Positions 21,490 through 33,361 of a stretch of DNA of 64,000 nucleotides are shown here, piece by piece (position 1 is the stretch's first letter; each line of letters opens with the position of its first letter). The DNA comes from Azorinus chamasolen (lineage: Eukaryota > Mollusca > Bivalvia > Cardiida > Solecurtidae). Location: positions 40,056,599 through 40,120,598 of the forward strand of contig OY755252.1 of NCBI GenBank assembly GCA_963576725.1, given 5' to 3'. The translations under genes and the position numbers were made by a program. The notes under the pieces are model-generated. The model did no database searches and was not told where the DNA came from. It saw only the letters and a program-made list of their open reading frames with translations.

Positions 21490-22260
21490 CTTAACTAGTT
21501 ACTCCACAGATACACCTTTTAACAGATTTGCAAACAGGGCATACCTGTCGGAGTCGTCTGATCAGGTTCTGCTCTGTTTGCTTGTTGAATTAAAAAAAAT
21601 ATAATGTAGATCTCTTCCATGGGCAGTTTTCTTTGTTCGTATGCTATTAAGATATAAGTTAATAAGTGTTACTAATCAGATACAATCTATGTATAAATAT
21701 TGTACATAGACAGTATTTTACATACATGTAGATTGTTATTGTATTCCTCCATACATGTACATCATTTCTGAATATTCATGGAGTACAGGGTTATGTAACG
21801 GGGAACAGGAAGTTAAACATGTCTGCACCAGTGCGCATGGCAGAAAATTATCGAGGGCGTCCCTCAAGGCTCAATGTTCTATAATTTGACAGCTACTTTT
21901 ATACAATTTTATGAGTTATATATTTCTGTTGTTATAAATCCATCAGCTCCTTACATCTACGAAGGTGATGAATAACTGACATAAAATCCACACTTGAAAA
22001 GAACCAACCCTTTCAATGAATCGTTTAACCCGTTACTCCATAATTATACACCTTTTAACGCATTTGCATACAGAGAAGATCCAGATCAAACGGCTACTGT
22101 AGAAGCCATCTGATCAGGATCTACACTGTCTGGTTAAATAATAATATAGATCTGGTTCTGTACTTCTACTATGGCCAGCATTTACTGCGTTTGTGTGCCA
22201 TTGTCAAAATTATCTAATTAATATGTATGAAGTTATTATTTCTTACATGAGTAAATACAA
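21490..22260. mobile_element. Two TTAA-D MITEs, diverged
   Basis: 21490-21800 has core X (GCAAACAGGGCATACCTGTC ... GGTTCTGCTCTGTTTGC) and ends AATATTCATGGAGTACAGGG. 22023-22260 starts TTTAACCCGTTACTCC with a core tip GGCTACTGTAGAAGCC. Confidence 0.65.
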
Positions 22261-22494
22261 TTCAGCCTTGATATGTTTCATGCCATAATTGAAACTGGCG
22301 TAAATGGGAAATATGTCACCCGTACGTATCTCCAGAACAAAGACTAAGAAACTTTTAGAAGTCTTTATACACTGTAGTAGCCCTGTATCACGGAACTCGT
22401 GCAATTCAAGTCCTATGCTGTTTATTCGTTTTAATTTCCAGATGGACAATTCCAAAATTCAAACAGGTTAGGCTTACCGTGGTGAAAATGTTAC

Positions 22495-22570
22495 ATGGCA
22501 AATAGAGCAGACCCTGGCGATAAGGCTCCTCTAGCAACCATCTCATCTGGGTCTACATTGTTTACAAAGG
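22495..22570. mobile_element. Core-X fragment
   Basis: GCAAATAGAGCAGACCCTGG and TCTGGGTCTACATTGTTTAC with a degraded centre. Confidence 0.55.
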
Positions 22571-22572
22571 AT

Positions 22573-22866
22573 TGTTGCATTGGGGTTTTGCATGACTTAA
22601 ACAATAGTTCAGTTATATCGCGACGTCCTGCTAATTACAGTTGGAGGAAGACTCCGCAAGTATGTCTGTGCACGGAACAAATTGCATTGTTTCGTACACA
22701 TAAGAACACCTGAGTGGAACTATCGACCTATCACAGACCAACTGGAAGGCTTCCTCGCATGGACCTATCACAGACCAGCTGGAAGGTTTCCTCGCATGGA
22801 AAATGTCAGCCTGGGGTTCGAACCACAGTGGTGAGGGGCTAAGTCGTTGTCAGTCGAAGAGCTTAA
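22573..22866 (-). mobile_element. tRNA-derived SINE
   Basis: On the minus strand it starts near GTGGTTCGAACCCCAGGCTG, containing a pol III B-box-like GGTTCGAACCC. A GTCGCGATATAACTG segment follows and it ends GCAAAACCCCAATGCAACAA. I recall closely similar SINEs from molluscs. A 37-bp segment (GACCTATCACAGACCA...) is tandemly duplicated at about 22727-22800. Confidence 0.65.
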
Positions 22867-23094
22867 CCCTTCTCTTGCTGAATTTTAAAATACATTTCTC
22901 CCTCTTTACCCATGCCCTGTTGTATAATTACATATATCCTCACTGTGTACAAGTATTGCGCTGTGAAATCACTGCTGTGGAGTGCACTGGTTGCACAATC
23001 AACTTGTCAATAGTGCAGACCCTGATGAGACAGCTCCTGGGTCTTCACTATTTACAGGTAGGTATATTGACGCGAATAGCAAGCGAAGGGTTAA
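22863..23094. mobile_element. TTAA-E MITE, core arm deleted
   Basis: TTAACCCTTCTCTTGCTGAA to AGCAAGCGAAGGGTTAA. 18 bp of the hairpin tip is missing: GAGACAGCTCCTGGGTCTTC. Confidence 0.87.
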
Positions 23095-23187
23095 CCACAC
23101 GACCACAAAGGGATATTAGTGAGTCGTGTCCCGCACTGAAAGCGTTAAGCATAAAAACAGCTGAAAAACAGATGTAAGGACACTTGC

Positions 23188-23884
23188 TTAACTCCCTTAC
23201 TACTAATGTCATATTACCCTTCGAAACAGTTTCGAACCAAATGAGATGTCAAGTAACTTTGCGCCTTATTAGTATCCAAACTGCTGGACTCTCTGAGTAT
23301 GTTTGTGTAGAACAACTGGAGAAAACTCCGCTTTGAAACCGGAAGCAGTCAATATCCTAAGCAAGCGGAACTTATTCGTCAGCGAAAAAAAAAAATAAGG
23401 TAAGAAGTCATTCATGTATGAGGTGGCACTGATGTGGAACAGCCTCCCAAACAGCATACGTCATGTGGAAAAAGGTTGATCCTCACCTGGAGTGGCCTTA
23501 ACTATTAGTATGTATAAGTCAACACTGGAAGCACCCCCTCTCCTCTCGGTGAATATCGGTTAACCACACCTGCTGTATGGAGGAGGAGTTCCGATTGAAC
23601 TGTTACATATCCGAGCATTTAGTTAATAATACTTAAAAGCTATTTCGGCAGGCGGCTGCTGAATGCAGGATGATAGGTATAGTAGAACCTGTCCTAAGCG
23701 ACCATTCATTTATTGAACATAGGAGTCATACAAAGCAGGTGTTGCTTAATGCAGAGCAAAAGTAATGCAGAAAGCACATATGAGTTTTTTTGTATTACTT
23801 TTGCTCTGCATTAAGCTACTACCTGTCTTACAGACCCATAATTTGACATCCTTTGATAACCGCTTTAAGACAGTTTTCTACTGC
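23188..23884. mobile_element. TTAA-F fragment, spacer, TA-B MITE
   Basis: 23188-23330 is a diverged F core (AACCAAATGAGATGTCAAGT). 23689-23884 is a TA-B copy, AGTAGAACCTGTCCTAAGCG to GACAGTTTTCTACTG, with core Y around 23745-23830. 23331-23688 shows nothing else. Confidence 0.62.
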
Positions 23885-23984
23885 AGAACCTCAAGTCTTG
23901 GAGAGCCACATAGAACACATACATAGTAACATTATACAAAGTAAAGTAAGAACATGACAAATTACCCATCGCTGTATAAATACT

Positions 23985-24308
23985 AAGCCTTTGCAAATAC
24001 AGTAGACCCAGATCTGACGGCTCCTGTATTTAGCGCAACACAAAGGTACCATCCTCTTAATACCGAAATGCTTCTGTTCGGCAAACGAAATCTAAATGAT
24101 GAAGACAATAAAAACATATTTGCTGCTGTACATTGTTTTATAAAGGTATCACGGAGGTTTTAGCTTCACCTATAGTACAACTATTGATATTTGTTCCGAC
24201 TCCTAGTATGATTTTTTTTTCTGAACTTATGCTAAGATGTCTTACTTACAGAGATATTTTCATATGCTAAGTGTCCTCTGATCGTACTGCAATATACATG
24301 TTACCCCT

Positions 24309-24383
<75 letters not shown>

Positions 24384-24805
24384 TATCTCTCTCTGTCTCT
24401 CTGTTTTATAGAAACTTCTGTTAAAGTTCATATTTTGTTTGCCATTACATGTATATATAAATGCTCTGTATGGGGAGGGTCAAATATAATGTTGCAAGAA
24501 CTTGTGACCCGACCCAATTTCCTCTAATATGGAAATAAAATATGTTTAAACAGTAAACTGTAAACTGACGGCTCCTGTAGATGCAGTCTGACCATCATAA
24601 GGATCTGTCCTGTTTGCTTATAAACTAGACTACAGTTTGCACTATGGCCAACTATTTTTGTGTCCATATAAGCAACCACCTGCTTTTAATGTTTATTCAC
24701 AAAGCGGTGGCTTGATAGGAATTTTACTGTATGTAATTTTTTCACTCATGTACAAACAGTGCAGACCCAGATAAGACAGCTACTATAGGAGCTTTATCTT
24801 TATTT
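23985..24805. repeat. Core fragments and a (CT)n tract
   Basis: 24309-24404 is a CT microsatellite. Fragments of core X lie at 23985-24030, 24560-24620 and 24750-24805. 24660-24732 is the right end of a TA-B copy. Confidence 0.65.
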
Positions 24806-24959
24806 ACGGAATGAAATAGAGTTTTGTAGATACTTGTATGTTCCTTTCTCTTACTTCCATTGTCATTTTTTCTGCACATGTCATTATAAAAATTAAGTGA
24901 ATCAATATTCATAAAATCATAAGTTCTTGAATACATTATTCACACTGCAATCGTTTATA

Positions 24960-25202
24960 GCCATTTACCTGTTCAATATTCATTTAAGAAATAATGACAT
25001 CATGAATATCAATTAGATCACTTTATTATGGCATATGAACACAGGACATTTTGGCCATGGCAGAAATTGTAGAATCCTATCTATGTTATCCCATGAGCAA
25101 ACTGAGCAGACCCTGATTAGATGGCTCTTCTAGGAGCCGTCTGATCTGGATCTATCCTGTTTGAAAATGTGTGAAAAGGCGTTTATATGAATTGCAGGGT
25201 TA
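24960..25202. mobile_element. TTAA-D MITE
   Basis: CAATATTCATTTAAGAAATA, then AATGACATCATGAATATC, core X tip GGCTCTTCTAGGAGCC, ending GCAGGGTTAAT. Confidence 0.78.
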
Positions 25203-25481
25203 ATTTTTGCATATTTATTTGCCAACTCTTTTCATGTGTATTTTTAAAATGAGTCTCAGCTGTGTTATTTAAGCATGTAAGTAGGTGAATATTGTTTTAA
25301 TTATATTTTTTTATCAATTACAGTGTATATCTTAACCCGTTCAAAGCTGACTTCCATTGAGTCTAAATGTGTTAGTGGATTCTGCATGACAAACAGTGCA
25401 GCCCCTGATCTGAGGGCTGATCTACGTCTACATCGGTTAATATCTATAGTCATTGCAATACAACCAGAGTTATATATATAT

Positions 25482-25685
25482 AGTAAAACCTCTTTATAAC
25501 GACCACTAAATTTCATCAAGTATTTTGTGTTAAAGACAGGTGGATGCTTAAAGCAAGGTGGAAGTAAAACAGAACGCTCCTATAGGAGCGTTCTGTTTTA
25601 CTTTCACCTTGCTTTAAGCAACCACCTGCCCAAAATACCAACTAATTAACTCACATTTAGTGGTCGTTATAGAGAGGTTTTACTG
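25482..25685. mobile_element. TA-B MITE, intact
   Basis: TAGTAAAACCTCTTTATAAC ... TTATAGAGAGGTTTTACTG followed by TA. Core Y is at about 25537-25628, with near-perfect arms around ACGCTCCTATAGGAGCGT. Confidence 0.88.
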
Positions 25686-25849
25686 TACATGTATACAAGT
25701 GTAGTGGTACATTACAATTCATCCTGTCGGTAACTCACTATAGCCAGTAGAGCGCCTAGGATTCCCTGTAAACTTATACAGATGTTGGCCTAATTAAAGT
25801 TTTAGCAACTCTGCCTTAATTGACCAATCAAAAGATGTCTAATTTTGGG

Positions 25850-26240
25850 TATTTAAAGCAGGTGGTGGCTGAGTGTGGGGCGAGAGTAAAGCAGAATTAC
25901 TTTTGCCGTGCATTAAGAGTTCTGCATCCGAACTGTTTCCATAATAATGCCAGAAAAACTGAGAGAATATAATAATGGAGCAGCGTCATGACAAAACCAC
26001 CGCCTGATCAGGGTCTGCTCTGTTTGCTTATCAAAATTATATAGATATGATTCTACAGTGTCTGTCATGGCCAAAGAATGTTCACCCGCCATTATAAAAA
26101 TGTATCTAATTAATATTCATGGTGTATTTTTTCTTACATAAATATTCATGGAGTAAAGGTAATTTTACACAGCATCTGGTTCTACACTGTTTACATATCA
26201 CTAAGGCTGGTTTTGTCATGGCACGGCCATACATTATATA
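25850..26240. mobile_element. Core-Y stub and TTAA-D right half
   Basis: 25850-25920 has a shortened Y hairpin. 25994-26162 is a D right half (CTGATCAGGGTCTGCTCTGT ... AATATTCATGGAGTAAAGG). 26165-26240 may be a further core remnant. Confidence 0.55.
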
Positions 26241-27767
26241 TTTCTATGTTTTCCGTTTTTAATTAGATAGATTCAATATCGTGTGTCATATCCTCTATTT
26301 ATTTAAAACAGTATATCTCCTGTCTGTAATTTATTTATTCATTTACTTTACTTTACTTTACTCACATACTTTACTTTACTTACAAACTTTACTTACATTT
26401 ATTTATGCATCTATTTATTTTATTTTATTTACTTATTCATTTACTTATTTTAATTTGTCGTACAAAGAATAAATCATTTGTTACATATCAATATTTCCTT
26501 ATCATAATTATGTCTCCCCAAAGTGCGACAGATGTTCCTTGGTGTAGCGACTCTTTTTTTCACCTGTATGTCAAAAATGCCAAGAATTCGCCAGACCTCA
26601 AATAAGATGTCATATTTAACGGTAAATAACTAAATTACTTCCCACTCTACATCCTATAGTATCATCTGTAGCCAATGACTGTATGAATTATTGCTAAACC
26701 TTCGTGTCATAGTCAGAAATCTTTTGTTTGTCGGTGACAATCAAAGTGCCACGCGACCAAGCGAGGCAGCTAAATAAGTCACGTGATCCGCACGCGACAG
26801 GAGCAGGTGCTCCGTGTACTAAAAATAGCCGTATGCATCCGTCCATGACTTGATGTCGCGGTAGCGGACTTGGGATTTCCCCAGATTTATATGAATGGAA
26901 TATCGATTATTTGCCATAACTGTGTATTAATTTCATAAAGCCCGACGCTGTTTGTCGCCCGCTATTAAAAGTGTCAAGCCGATTGTTTTCTGTCAATAAT
27001 TAGCTTATATTTATTCAGAAAGGATGACACTTGTCAATAAGTGGGAGGCTGGGCTTTAATTTGATTGTTCTTCTTGTTCAGCTCTGCCTTAACGGTAAAT
27101 GTTAATGCGCGTTGCTGAAGTTGACATGTTGTGTACCCATATGTTCGATCTGTAGAAATTATTTAGAAAAATGATTTAGAAGATTATTTTCAATAAGTTA
27201 GCGGAAAATAGAGATTGAGATTTTTCAATTAGATCTTGTTTTTTTTAATAGGCCCTACATTTTTTTTTCGCGTTAGTTGTAGATCATTTTATGGCATCCA
27301 TTTCGGCGATACTGTATAGTTTTCTACGTTAGCAGAAATAAAAGAAAAATAAGTAGGAGTTGCGGAAGCAGTTGCTGTATTTGTTGTATTTGTTGTTGTT
27401 GTTACATATAGTAGTACGTAGTATCAAAATCAGCAACAAGAGCAGTCGTTAGTAGAAGTAGCGGTAGACGCGCTATAAATATTTTGCAAACGACCTGTAC
27501 TTGAATGTAGGAAGAACAAAACGAAAGAATGTACACTGGGAAAATCATGATGTTCATGGTGAATATGATGATGATGATAGTGGTGGTGGTGATGATGATG
27601 ATACCTCCAGCTAAAATAAAACTACGCACCATACCTATTTGTGCGGATTCTGCCATAACATCACAAGGCTTAATTTTCACGTTATTGTTTTTGGAATGTT
27701 TTCTTATAATTATGTTGAATGCCGAAATTGCATTACATTTTAATCCATTCCAAAAATGGAACGTGGA
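26241..27767. other. Element-free unique region
   Basis: Contains a TTTAC-rich low-complexity tract (26330-26455) and GAT/GGT and TTG microsatellites (27378-27404, 27568-27602). 26700-27100 is less AT-rich and non-repetitive, with no credible exon. It may be a regulatory region. Confidence 0.35.
26872..26881 (+). promoter_or_regulatory. NF-kB-type consensus match
   Basis: GGGATTTCCC fits GGGRNYYYCC. A single 10-bp match in 64 kb is weak evidence; noted because it lies in one of the few element-free stretches. Confidence 0.15.
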
Positions 27768-28372
27768 CGAACAGTGTAGACCCAGATTAGAGGGCAACGG
27801 AATGTTACATCTAATCAGGGTCTGCATTGTTTGCTTTAAGAATTACTTTCAAAAGGTCATACTGGCAAACGATTTCTTATAGAAAATACCATTACAACTA
27901 GAATTTGGTAGATGAAATTAATGATAAATGTATTAATTACAAACATTTTAAACTCCTGATTAGACGGCTGCTGTTCATATAGAAGTCCATTTCTCTATTT
28001 GCTTGTGATATCATATAGATCTGATTGTAGAGTTCATAGCCAAACTTTCTTGTATTCATATGCCATAATAAAGAACCATTTAAGCAATAGCATTAATTCT
28101 TACATGATTAATAATCGCGTAAAGAGTTAATAAATTTCTTTAGCCCTTTACTCCATTTGATGCAAACGGAGTAGTCCCAGCTCAGACAGCTCTTGTAAGA
28201 GCCATCTGATCCGTATCTGCTCTGTTTGCTTATGAAGGCATTTATGCAGTCTCATTCTACAGTATCTAGCTAAAAGCTCCTGTGTTAATATACCATTATA
28301 AAAAAAATACAGCTAATTAATATGCTTGATATAATTATTTCTTATATCAATATTCATGGAATAAACAGTAAA
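27768..28372. mobile_element. Core-X fragments and TTAA-D MITE
   Basis: 27768-27835: AACAGTGTAGACCCAGATTA ... CTAATCAGGGTCTGCATTGT. 27955-28130: a decayed D. 28139-28372: a fuller D with tip CAGCTCTTGTAAGAGCCATC and an AATATTCATGGAATAAACAG end. Confidence 0.6.
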
Positions 28373-28379
28373 CTGCACG

Positions 28380-28950
28380 TGTTACGTTTATCAGTCGTCC
28401 GTTTTCTGTTTCGACAAGCTCATTTTTATCCCCTCTCCCTCAGAATGATGAGTACGGGGTGAAGGTTCAACTAAATACCTGTGAAATTCCGAGTAGATGT
28501 TCAAGGTTGCTTTTACAAATTGCACACCCCTTGTCAATGACAATTGGCCTGTCTTTAAAGATATCACAATTTTACGCAAACGAGGGCTGTCTAAAAATAA
28601 ACAAACGATGTATCGAGCGTGGGAATACGTTGTCCCGGCCTGTTGCAAATTTGAAAGCCTCCTTTTAATCTCAAAGAAAATTCACACGCGAGGTCAATTT
28701 TTATTTGTAAAGAAAACGTTTAAAACTAGGGGATTGTTGAAAAATAGTCGTTAAACACAATAGGGGTTAAGGGTCCGGGGCTATAACCCAATGTCACGTG
28801 ACCCAATTTGTCCTCTTTTGCTGGGATTTTAAAACTTTTCGTTAAACGGTATTACAGAAATTTTAATGCGAGAATTTGAGAAATTAAGATGGGTTTGAGA
28901 TTACGTTTTACCTTGAGACCACGGAAGTGTATTTGAATGTACATTTCTTA
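28380..28950. other. Element-free region with a CSL-type motif
   Basis: Unique sequence with three short overlapping open frames, none recognisable. CGTGGGAA at 28618-28625 matches the CSL/Su(H) site, but about four such matches are expected by chance in 64 kb. Confidence 0.3.
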
Positions 28951-28959
28951 ACTAATTAT

Positions 28960-29224
28960 TTAACCCATTCCTTCATATAAACGCCATTTCACGCATTGAC
29001 AAACAACACATTGACAAACAGAGTAGACCCAGACCAGACGGCCCCTATAGGGGGCCGTCTGGTCAGGGTCTGCTCTGTTTGCTTTTGGCATGATATAACC
29101 ATGATTCTACAGTTTTTGTCAAAGCAAACGATTCCTTTGAATGTCTTTATTATAAAAAAAATGGCTAATACATATTCCTGTTGTCATTATTTCTTACATG
29201 AATACTGAACAGTGAAAGAGTTAA
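28960..29224. mobile_element. TTAA-D MITE with paired core substitutions
   Basis: 265 bp, TTAACCCATTCCTTCATA to GAAAGAGTTAA. The core tip is CGGCCCCTATAGGGGGCCG, so both arms changed together and pairing is preserved. Confidence 0.85.
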
Positions 29225-29300
29225 CAGGTGGTTGTGTATCTGTACAAGAACATAGCTGCTATATTAAGTTGACGTACTGGTGTCATGATCATACATGTAC

Positions 29301-29540
29301 TTTACTCTTTCCCTGTTCATGTAAGAAAAATGACATCACGAATACTTTTAGCTGAAGTTTAATAATGTAAACTTTTCAAGGAAAAGTCTTGCTTTGACAA
29401 AATTTGTAGAAACAGATCTATATCACGTCAAAAGTAAACAGAGTAGACCTTGATCAGACAGCCCCAATAGGAGAAGACTGATCTGAATCTACTACATTTG
29501 CAAATGCGCGAAAAGGCTTTTATATGAGCGAAAGGGTTAA
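29301..29540. mobile_element. TTAA-D MITE
   Basis: CTTTCCCTGTTCATGTAAGA ... GCGAAAGGGTTAA. Core X has an eroded tip (CAGCCCCAATAGGAGAAG). Confidence 0.72.
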
Positions 29541-29794
29541 ACACTTTTGTTCTCGAATCCTAAGGTGGAAATATTTCATGCAGACGACATTTCAGGCATC
29601 CTCGGAGGGATACGCAATGTGGGGGCGAAAGAAGTTCCCACACATGGTTAAACCATAGATAAGGTTTCGTAATGAAAACATTTGAAAGTCGAAATGAAAA
29701 GAGATATGCAAATTTGAACAGAGAGTGTAATTGTCATGGGAATGTGTATTGAGAGGTTGTTAGGAATCTACCAGGCGAACCAAACCCGTATATC

Positions 29795-30035
29795 TTAACC
29801 CTTTGCTCTCTAACTACACCTTTCTATTCCTTTGCAAACAGAGCAGACCCAGATCAGACGGCTCCTGTAGGAGCCGTCTGATCAGGGTCTGCTCTGTTTG
29901 CTTATGAAATAATAAAGAAATGATTCTAAATATCATGCATTGGTCAATGCTCGTATGTTCATGTGTCATTATAAAATTTAATCTAATTATTTTTCATTGT
30001 GTCATTGTTTCTTACATGAATATTCATGGAGTTAA
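29795..30035. mobile_element. TTAA-D MITE, intact
   Basis: TTAACCCTTTGCTCTC to ATTCATGGAGTTAA. Perfect core tip GGCTCCTGTAGGAGCC with arms AAACAGAGCAGACCCAGATC and GATCAGGGTCTGCTCTGTTT. Reference copy for this orientation. Confidence 0.88.
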
Positions 30036-30049
30036 CGTCACTAATAGTA

Positions 30050-30428
30050 TGCAAGAAATATGAACATGGATTAGCTGCATTCTTATAATGACGTCATGAA
30101 TTATGGCATTTCATTACCATGGCAGAAACTCAGATTTATATCATTTCATAAGCAAATATAGCAGATCAGACGACTCCTCTGATCTCGTTCTACTCTGTTT
30201 GCACATGCGTGAAATGATGACTGTATACCAGGTAAAGGATTAACGCTTTCGCTGCCACCTATTGTCTGCAGAATTTATCGTCTGCTTCAATGTTCATTTC
30301 TAATATTCATCATTTTTCACAGTGTCAGAGTATCTTGTTGAGACGCCGAGTTACTCGGCTACTCGGCTATTCTGTAAGCCGGTTACTGTTTGCAGGTGAT
30401 CACAGACTCGGCCGTGGCAACGAAATAC
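30050..30428. mobile_element. TTAA-D and TTAA-F side by side
   Basis: 30050-30243 is a D with a shortened tip (GACGACTCCTCTGATC). 30240-30428 is an F with ends TTAACGCTTTCGCTGCCA / GGCAACGAAA and a partial core (GAGACGCCGAGTTACTCGGC). Confidence 0.65.
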
Positions 30429-30458
30429 CTAATCGGGTCTGTGTTCTTAAGGGCCCGA

Positions 30459-30665
30459 ATAAAACTATCTCGGTTATTCGAACTTTTTGTAAAGAAGAAT
30501 TTAAGCCCTTTTAGGCTGGTGACTGCTTAATGCATGGTGAAAGTAATGCAGAAAGCTCCTAGAGGAGCTTTCTGCATGATCTTCACTATGCATTAAGCTG
30601 TCGCCTGTCTTAAAGATCGAAAATTTTAGCATTTTAGTGTTCGAATAATCGAGAATTTATTGTAC
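30459..30665. mobile_element. TA-B MITE, variant ends
   Basis: Ends AAAACTATCTCGGTTATTCG and CGAATAATCGAGAATTTATT. Core Y tip AAGCTCCTAGAGGAGCTT. Confidence 0.78.
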
Positions 30666-30781
30666 CGTAGCTCGAATAAAACGAAGGTCTTTGACCTTTT
30701 CTGGATAAAACATGCAAATACATTTAGATTTCATAGTGTCCCGTTGTCTACTGGGCCACGTGTTCCATAACTTTAAATTGT

Positions 30782-31146
30782 TGACCCTTTCCATGGCAGT
30801 AACGCAATTTCACGCCTTTGCAAACAGACAAGACACAGATAGCCGACTAGTCAGGGTCTACTATACAGTAAAAACTCGATACTACAAACACTCAAATACG
30901 TACCATTATTAATATTTAACACAGGTGGCAGCTTAATGCAGGGCGAATGTCAAGCAGAAAGCTCCTCTAGGAGCTTTCAGCAAGACTTTCACCCAGCATT
31001 AAGCAGCCACATGCACACAAAGACATATTAAATTCTCCATTACTAAATGTTCGTAGTATCGAGTTTTTACTGCTTTAAGCAGCCACTTGCTCTAAAATAC
31101 CAACTACTTAACATAATTTAGTGGCCGTTATAGAGAGTTTTTACTG
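30782..31146. mobile_element. Core X cut by TA-B, plus half of another TA-B
   Basis: A core-X element (CCTTTGCAAACAGACAAGAC ... TCAGGGTCTACTA) stops where a TA-B copy starts at TA/CAGTAAAAACTCGATAC, 30866-31072. 31073-31146 is the right half of a second, differently ended TA-B (TTATAGAGAGTTTTTACTG). Confidence 0.72.
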
Positions 31147-31148
31147 TA

Positions 31149-31860
31149 TATGTCGCTTTTATTCCATCTTATATTGCGAGCATGATGTTGGTATGCAGGC
31201 GATTATCAGCCCAGGTGTGCAGCAATATATGTCGCTTCTATGTCATCTTATACAATGTATATTGCGAGCATGATATTGGTATGCAGGTGATTATCAACCC
31301 AGGGGTGCAGCAATATATGTCGCTTCTATGGCATCTTCTTATATTGCGAGCATGCTGCTGGTATGCATGCGATTATCAGTCCAGGGGTGCAGCAATATAT
31401 GTCGCTTCTATGTCATCTGATATTGCGAGCATGATGTTGGCATGCAGGCGATTATCAGTCCAGGGGTGCAGCAATAGATGTCGCTTCTATGTCATCTTAT
31501 ATTGCGAGCATGATATTGGTATGGAGGCGATTATCAGTAAAATACAGTAGAACATGTCTTAAGCGGCCTTTCATTTATTGTACATAGGAGTTTTAAAACG
31601 CAGGTGGTTGCTTAATGCAGGGCAAAAATAATGCAGAAAGCTCCCATAGGAGCTTTCTGCATTACTTTTGATCTGTATTGATCTTTTGATCTTGCATATC
31701 AAACTTAGACGAAACCTCTTTTTGATGGCCACTTAAGACAGATTCTATTGTATATCTTCTTATATTGTGAGCATGATGATGGCGTGTAGGTGATTATCAG
31801 TACGGTGGTGCCACAATATATATCGCTTCTAAATTGCGAGTAAGATGTTGGTATGTGAGC
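31149..31860. repeat. 79-88-bp tandem repeat split by a MITE
   Basis: Five units carrying ATTGCGAGCATGATGTTGGT start at 31173, 31261, 31343, 31422 and 31501. A sixth, more diverged, is at 31763 beyond the TA-B insertion. The 122-codon open frame through the array has no similarity to a known domain. Confidence 0.9.
31545..31750. mobile_element. TA-B MITE inside the tandem repeat
   Basis: CAGTAGAACATGTCTTAAGC ... GACAGATTCTATTG flanked by TA on both sides. Core Y tip AAGCTCCCATAGGAGCTT. Confidence 0.87.
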
Positions 31861-31956
31861 CATTCAGTGTACGAGCTATGTACTGAAGGTTCTCTGGTTA
31901 CTCTTCTTGTGATGAATAGAATTCCATATACTTGCTTATCGCTTATCGTTTTTAAA

Positions 31957-32204
31957 ACCTTTCTCTAATGAGCACTTATGTATGAATTGATCACTTTGTG
32001 AATATTCATTAACTTATTTTTCATAAGGTAAACTAACTGTTCAAGGGAATATTTGGCTTAGAAAAGGACTGTAGGATTAGATCTATATAATTCCGTAAGC
32101 AAACAGAACAGGTCCTGATCAGACAGCTCCTACATGAGTTTTGGTCTACTGAGTCTCTGTTTGCAAACACATTAAAAGGCGTCTCTGCGAGCAAGGGTGT
32201 TAAA
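31957..32204. mobile_element. TTAA-D MITE, diverged
   Basis: AATATTCATTAACTTA left segment, core X arms CAAACAGAACAGGTCCTGAT and CTCTGTTTGC, ending AGGGTGTTAA. Confidence 0.65.
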
Positions 32205-32298
32205 GCAAGTTCGTTAACAAAAATGATATGACATTGTCTTGATTTTATTCCATTGGTTAATAAAAATTATAATATATAAACCCGTAAAGTCCTCTGTT

Positions 32299-32733
32299 CA
32301 ACCCTTTCACTGTTCAATATTCATGTTAGAACTAATGACACTATGTAGATTTATACTAGAGTTTTTTTTATTAAAACCCCGCTAATGCGACCACCTAAAA
32401 GAGGTATAATTCTGGGTGCTAGATGCAGGTAGTAGCTTAATGCAGGAAAAAGGTAATGCAGAAAGCTCCTAGAGGAGCTTTCTGCATTACTGTTGCCCTG
32501 CATTAAGCAAACACCTGCTTATAAAGACATGTATATTTATTCATTAAGTGGTCGCATTAGCGAGGTTTTACTGTATATACATATGATTTTTTGGTATTAA
32601 TAGAAATTGTAAAGCCAGGTCTATTATACATGTAATGTCATGAGCAAACAAAGCAGATCATGCATGGGCCGTTTGATCTGGGTCTTCTCTGTTTACCAAC
32701 GCACGAAAAGGTGTTTGTATGAGGGGAAATGAT
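32299..32733. mobile_element. TTAA-D MITE with nested TA-B
   Basis: D left part CACTGTTCAATATTCATG; D right part AGCAAACAAAGCAGATCATG ... TTTGTATGAGGGGAAATG. The TA-B copy lies between, at 32368-32573. Confidence 0.75.
32368..32573. mobile_element. TA-B MITE nested in TTAA-D
   Basis: AAAACCCCGCTAATGCGACC ... GCATTAGCGAGGTTTTACTG. Core Y tip AAGCTCCTAGAGGAGCTT. Very similar in ends and core to the copy at 9761. Confidence 0.84.
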
Positions 32734-32819
32734 TAAAACATACATGTATATACAGTATCTATACTGATGTTAATATGTGTATATGGAAATGAAGACGGGA
32801 ATTAATACTATAAAAATAC

Positions 32820-33361
32820 TTCGATAACCCTCTTATTTGAAAAGAAGAACCAAGAACGCCGTAGACAGGTGGTTAATTAATATAGGGTAAAATACTATAC
32901 ACAGAGCTCCCAGAACAGCTGTCTTCATAACGTTCACACTGCATTAGACTGTCCCCTGTCTAGAAGGACCGATAGCCATACTGATTTGAGTATTCAGACC
33001 TATAGCGACAAGCCCAAGGTCCCTAAATCGAGGAGACCTTCAGTGAATGGGATGAAAACTTAAGTCATAGGGCGGCGGCACGTTCCGTTACAGTAATTTT
33101 ACCGTTAATCCGAACACTACAATAAGTATCCATAGTTATGCCTTTGCAAACTGAGCAGACTCAGTTCAGACGGCTCCTATATAGGAGCTGTCTGATCAGG
33201 GTCTGCTTTGTTTGCTTATGATATAATATAGATATATTAGATATGATTCTACAGTTTCTGCCATGGCCAAAAATTCCTGTCCATGTGTTATTATAGTACA
33301 TCTAATTATTCATTCATAACGTCATTATTTCTTACATGAAAATTCATGGAGGAAAGGGTTA
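32820..33361. mobile_element. Degenerate TA-B, then TTAA-D MITE
   Basis: 32820-33030 has a decayed Y hairpin (ACAGAGCTCCCAGAACAGCT). 33110-33361 is a D with tip GGCTCCTATATAGGAGC and end GGAGGAAAGGGTTAA. Confidence 0.65.

Noticed and set aside
22803..23177. 124-codon open frame
   Set aside because: It is formed by a SINE and a TTAA-E MITE.
27402..27827. 141-codon open frame
   Set aside because: Its centre is a GAT/GGT microsatellite and the rest is a core-X remnant.
31182..31550. 122-codon open frame through the 79-88-bp repeat
   Set aside because: Unit lengths of 88, 82, 79 and 79 bp are not multiples of three, so the frame shifts between units; it is not a repeated protein motif.
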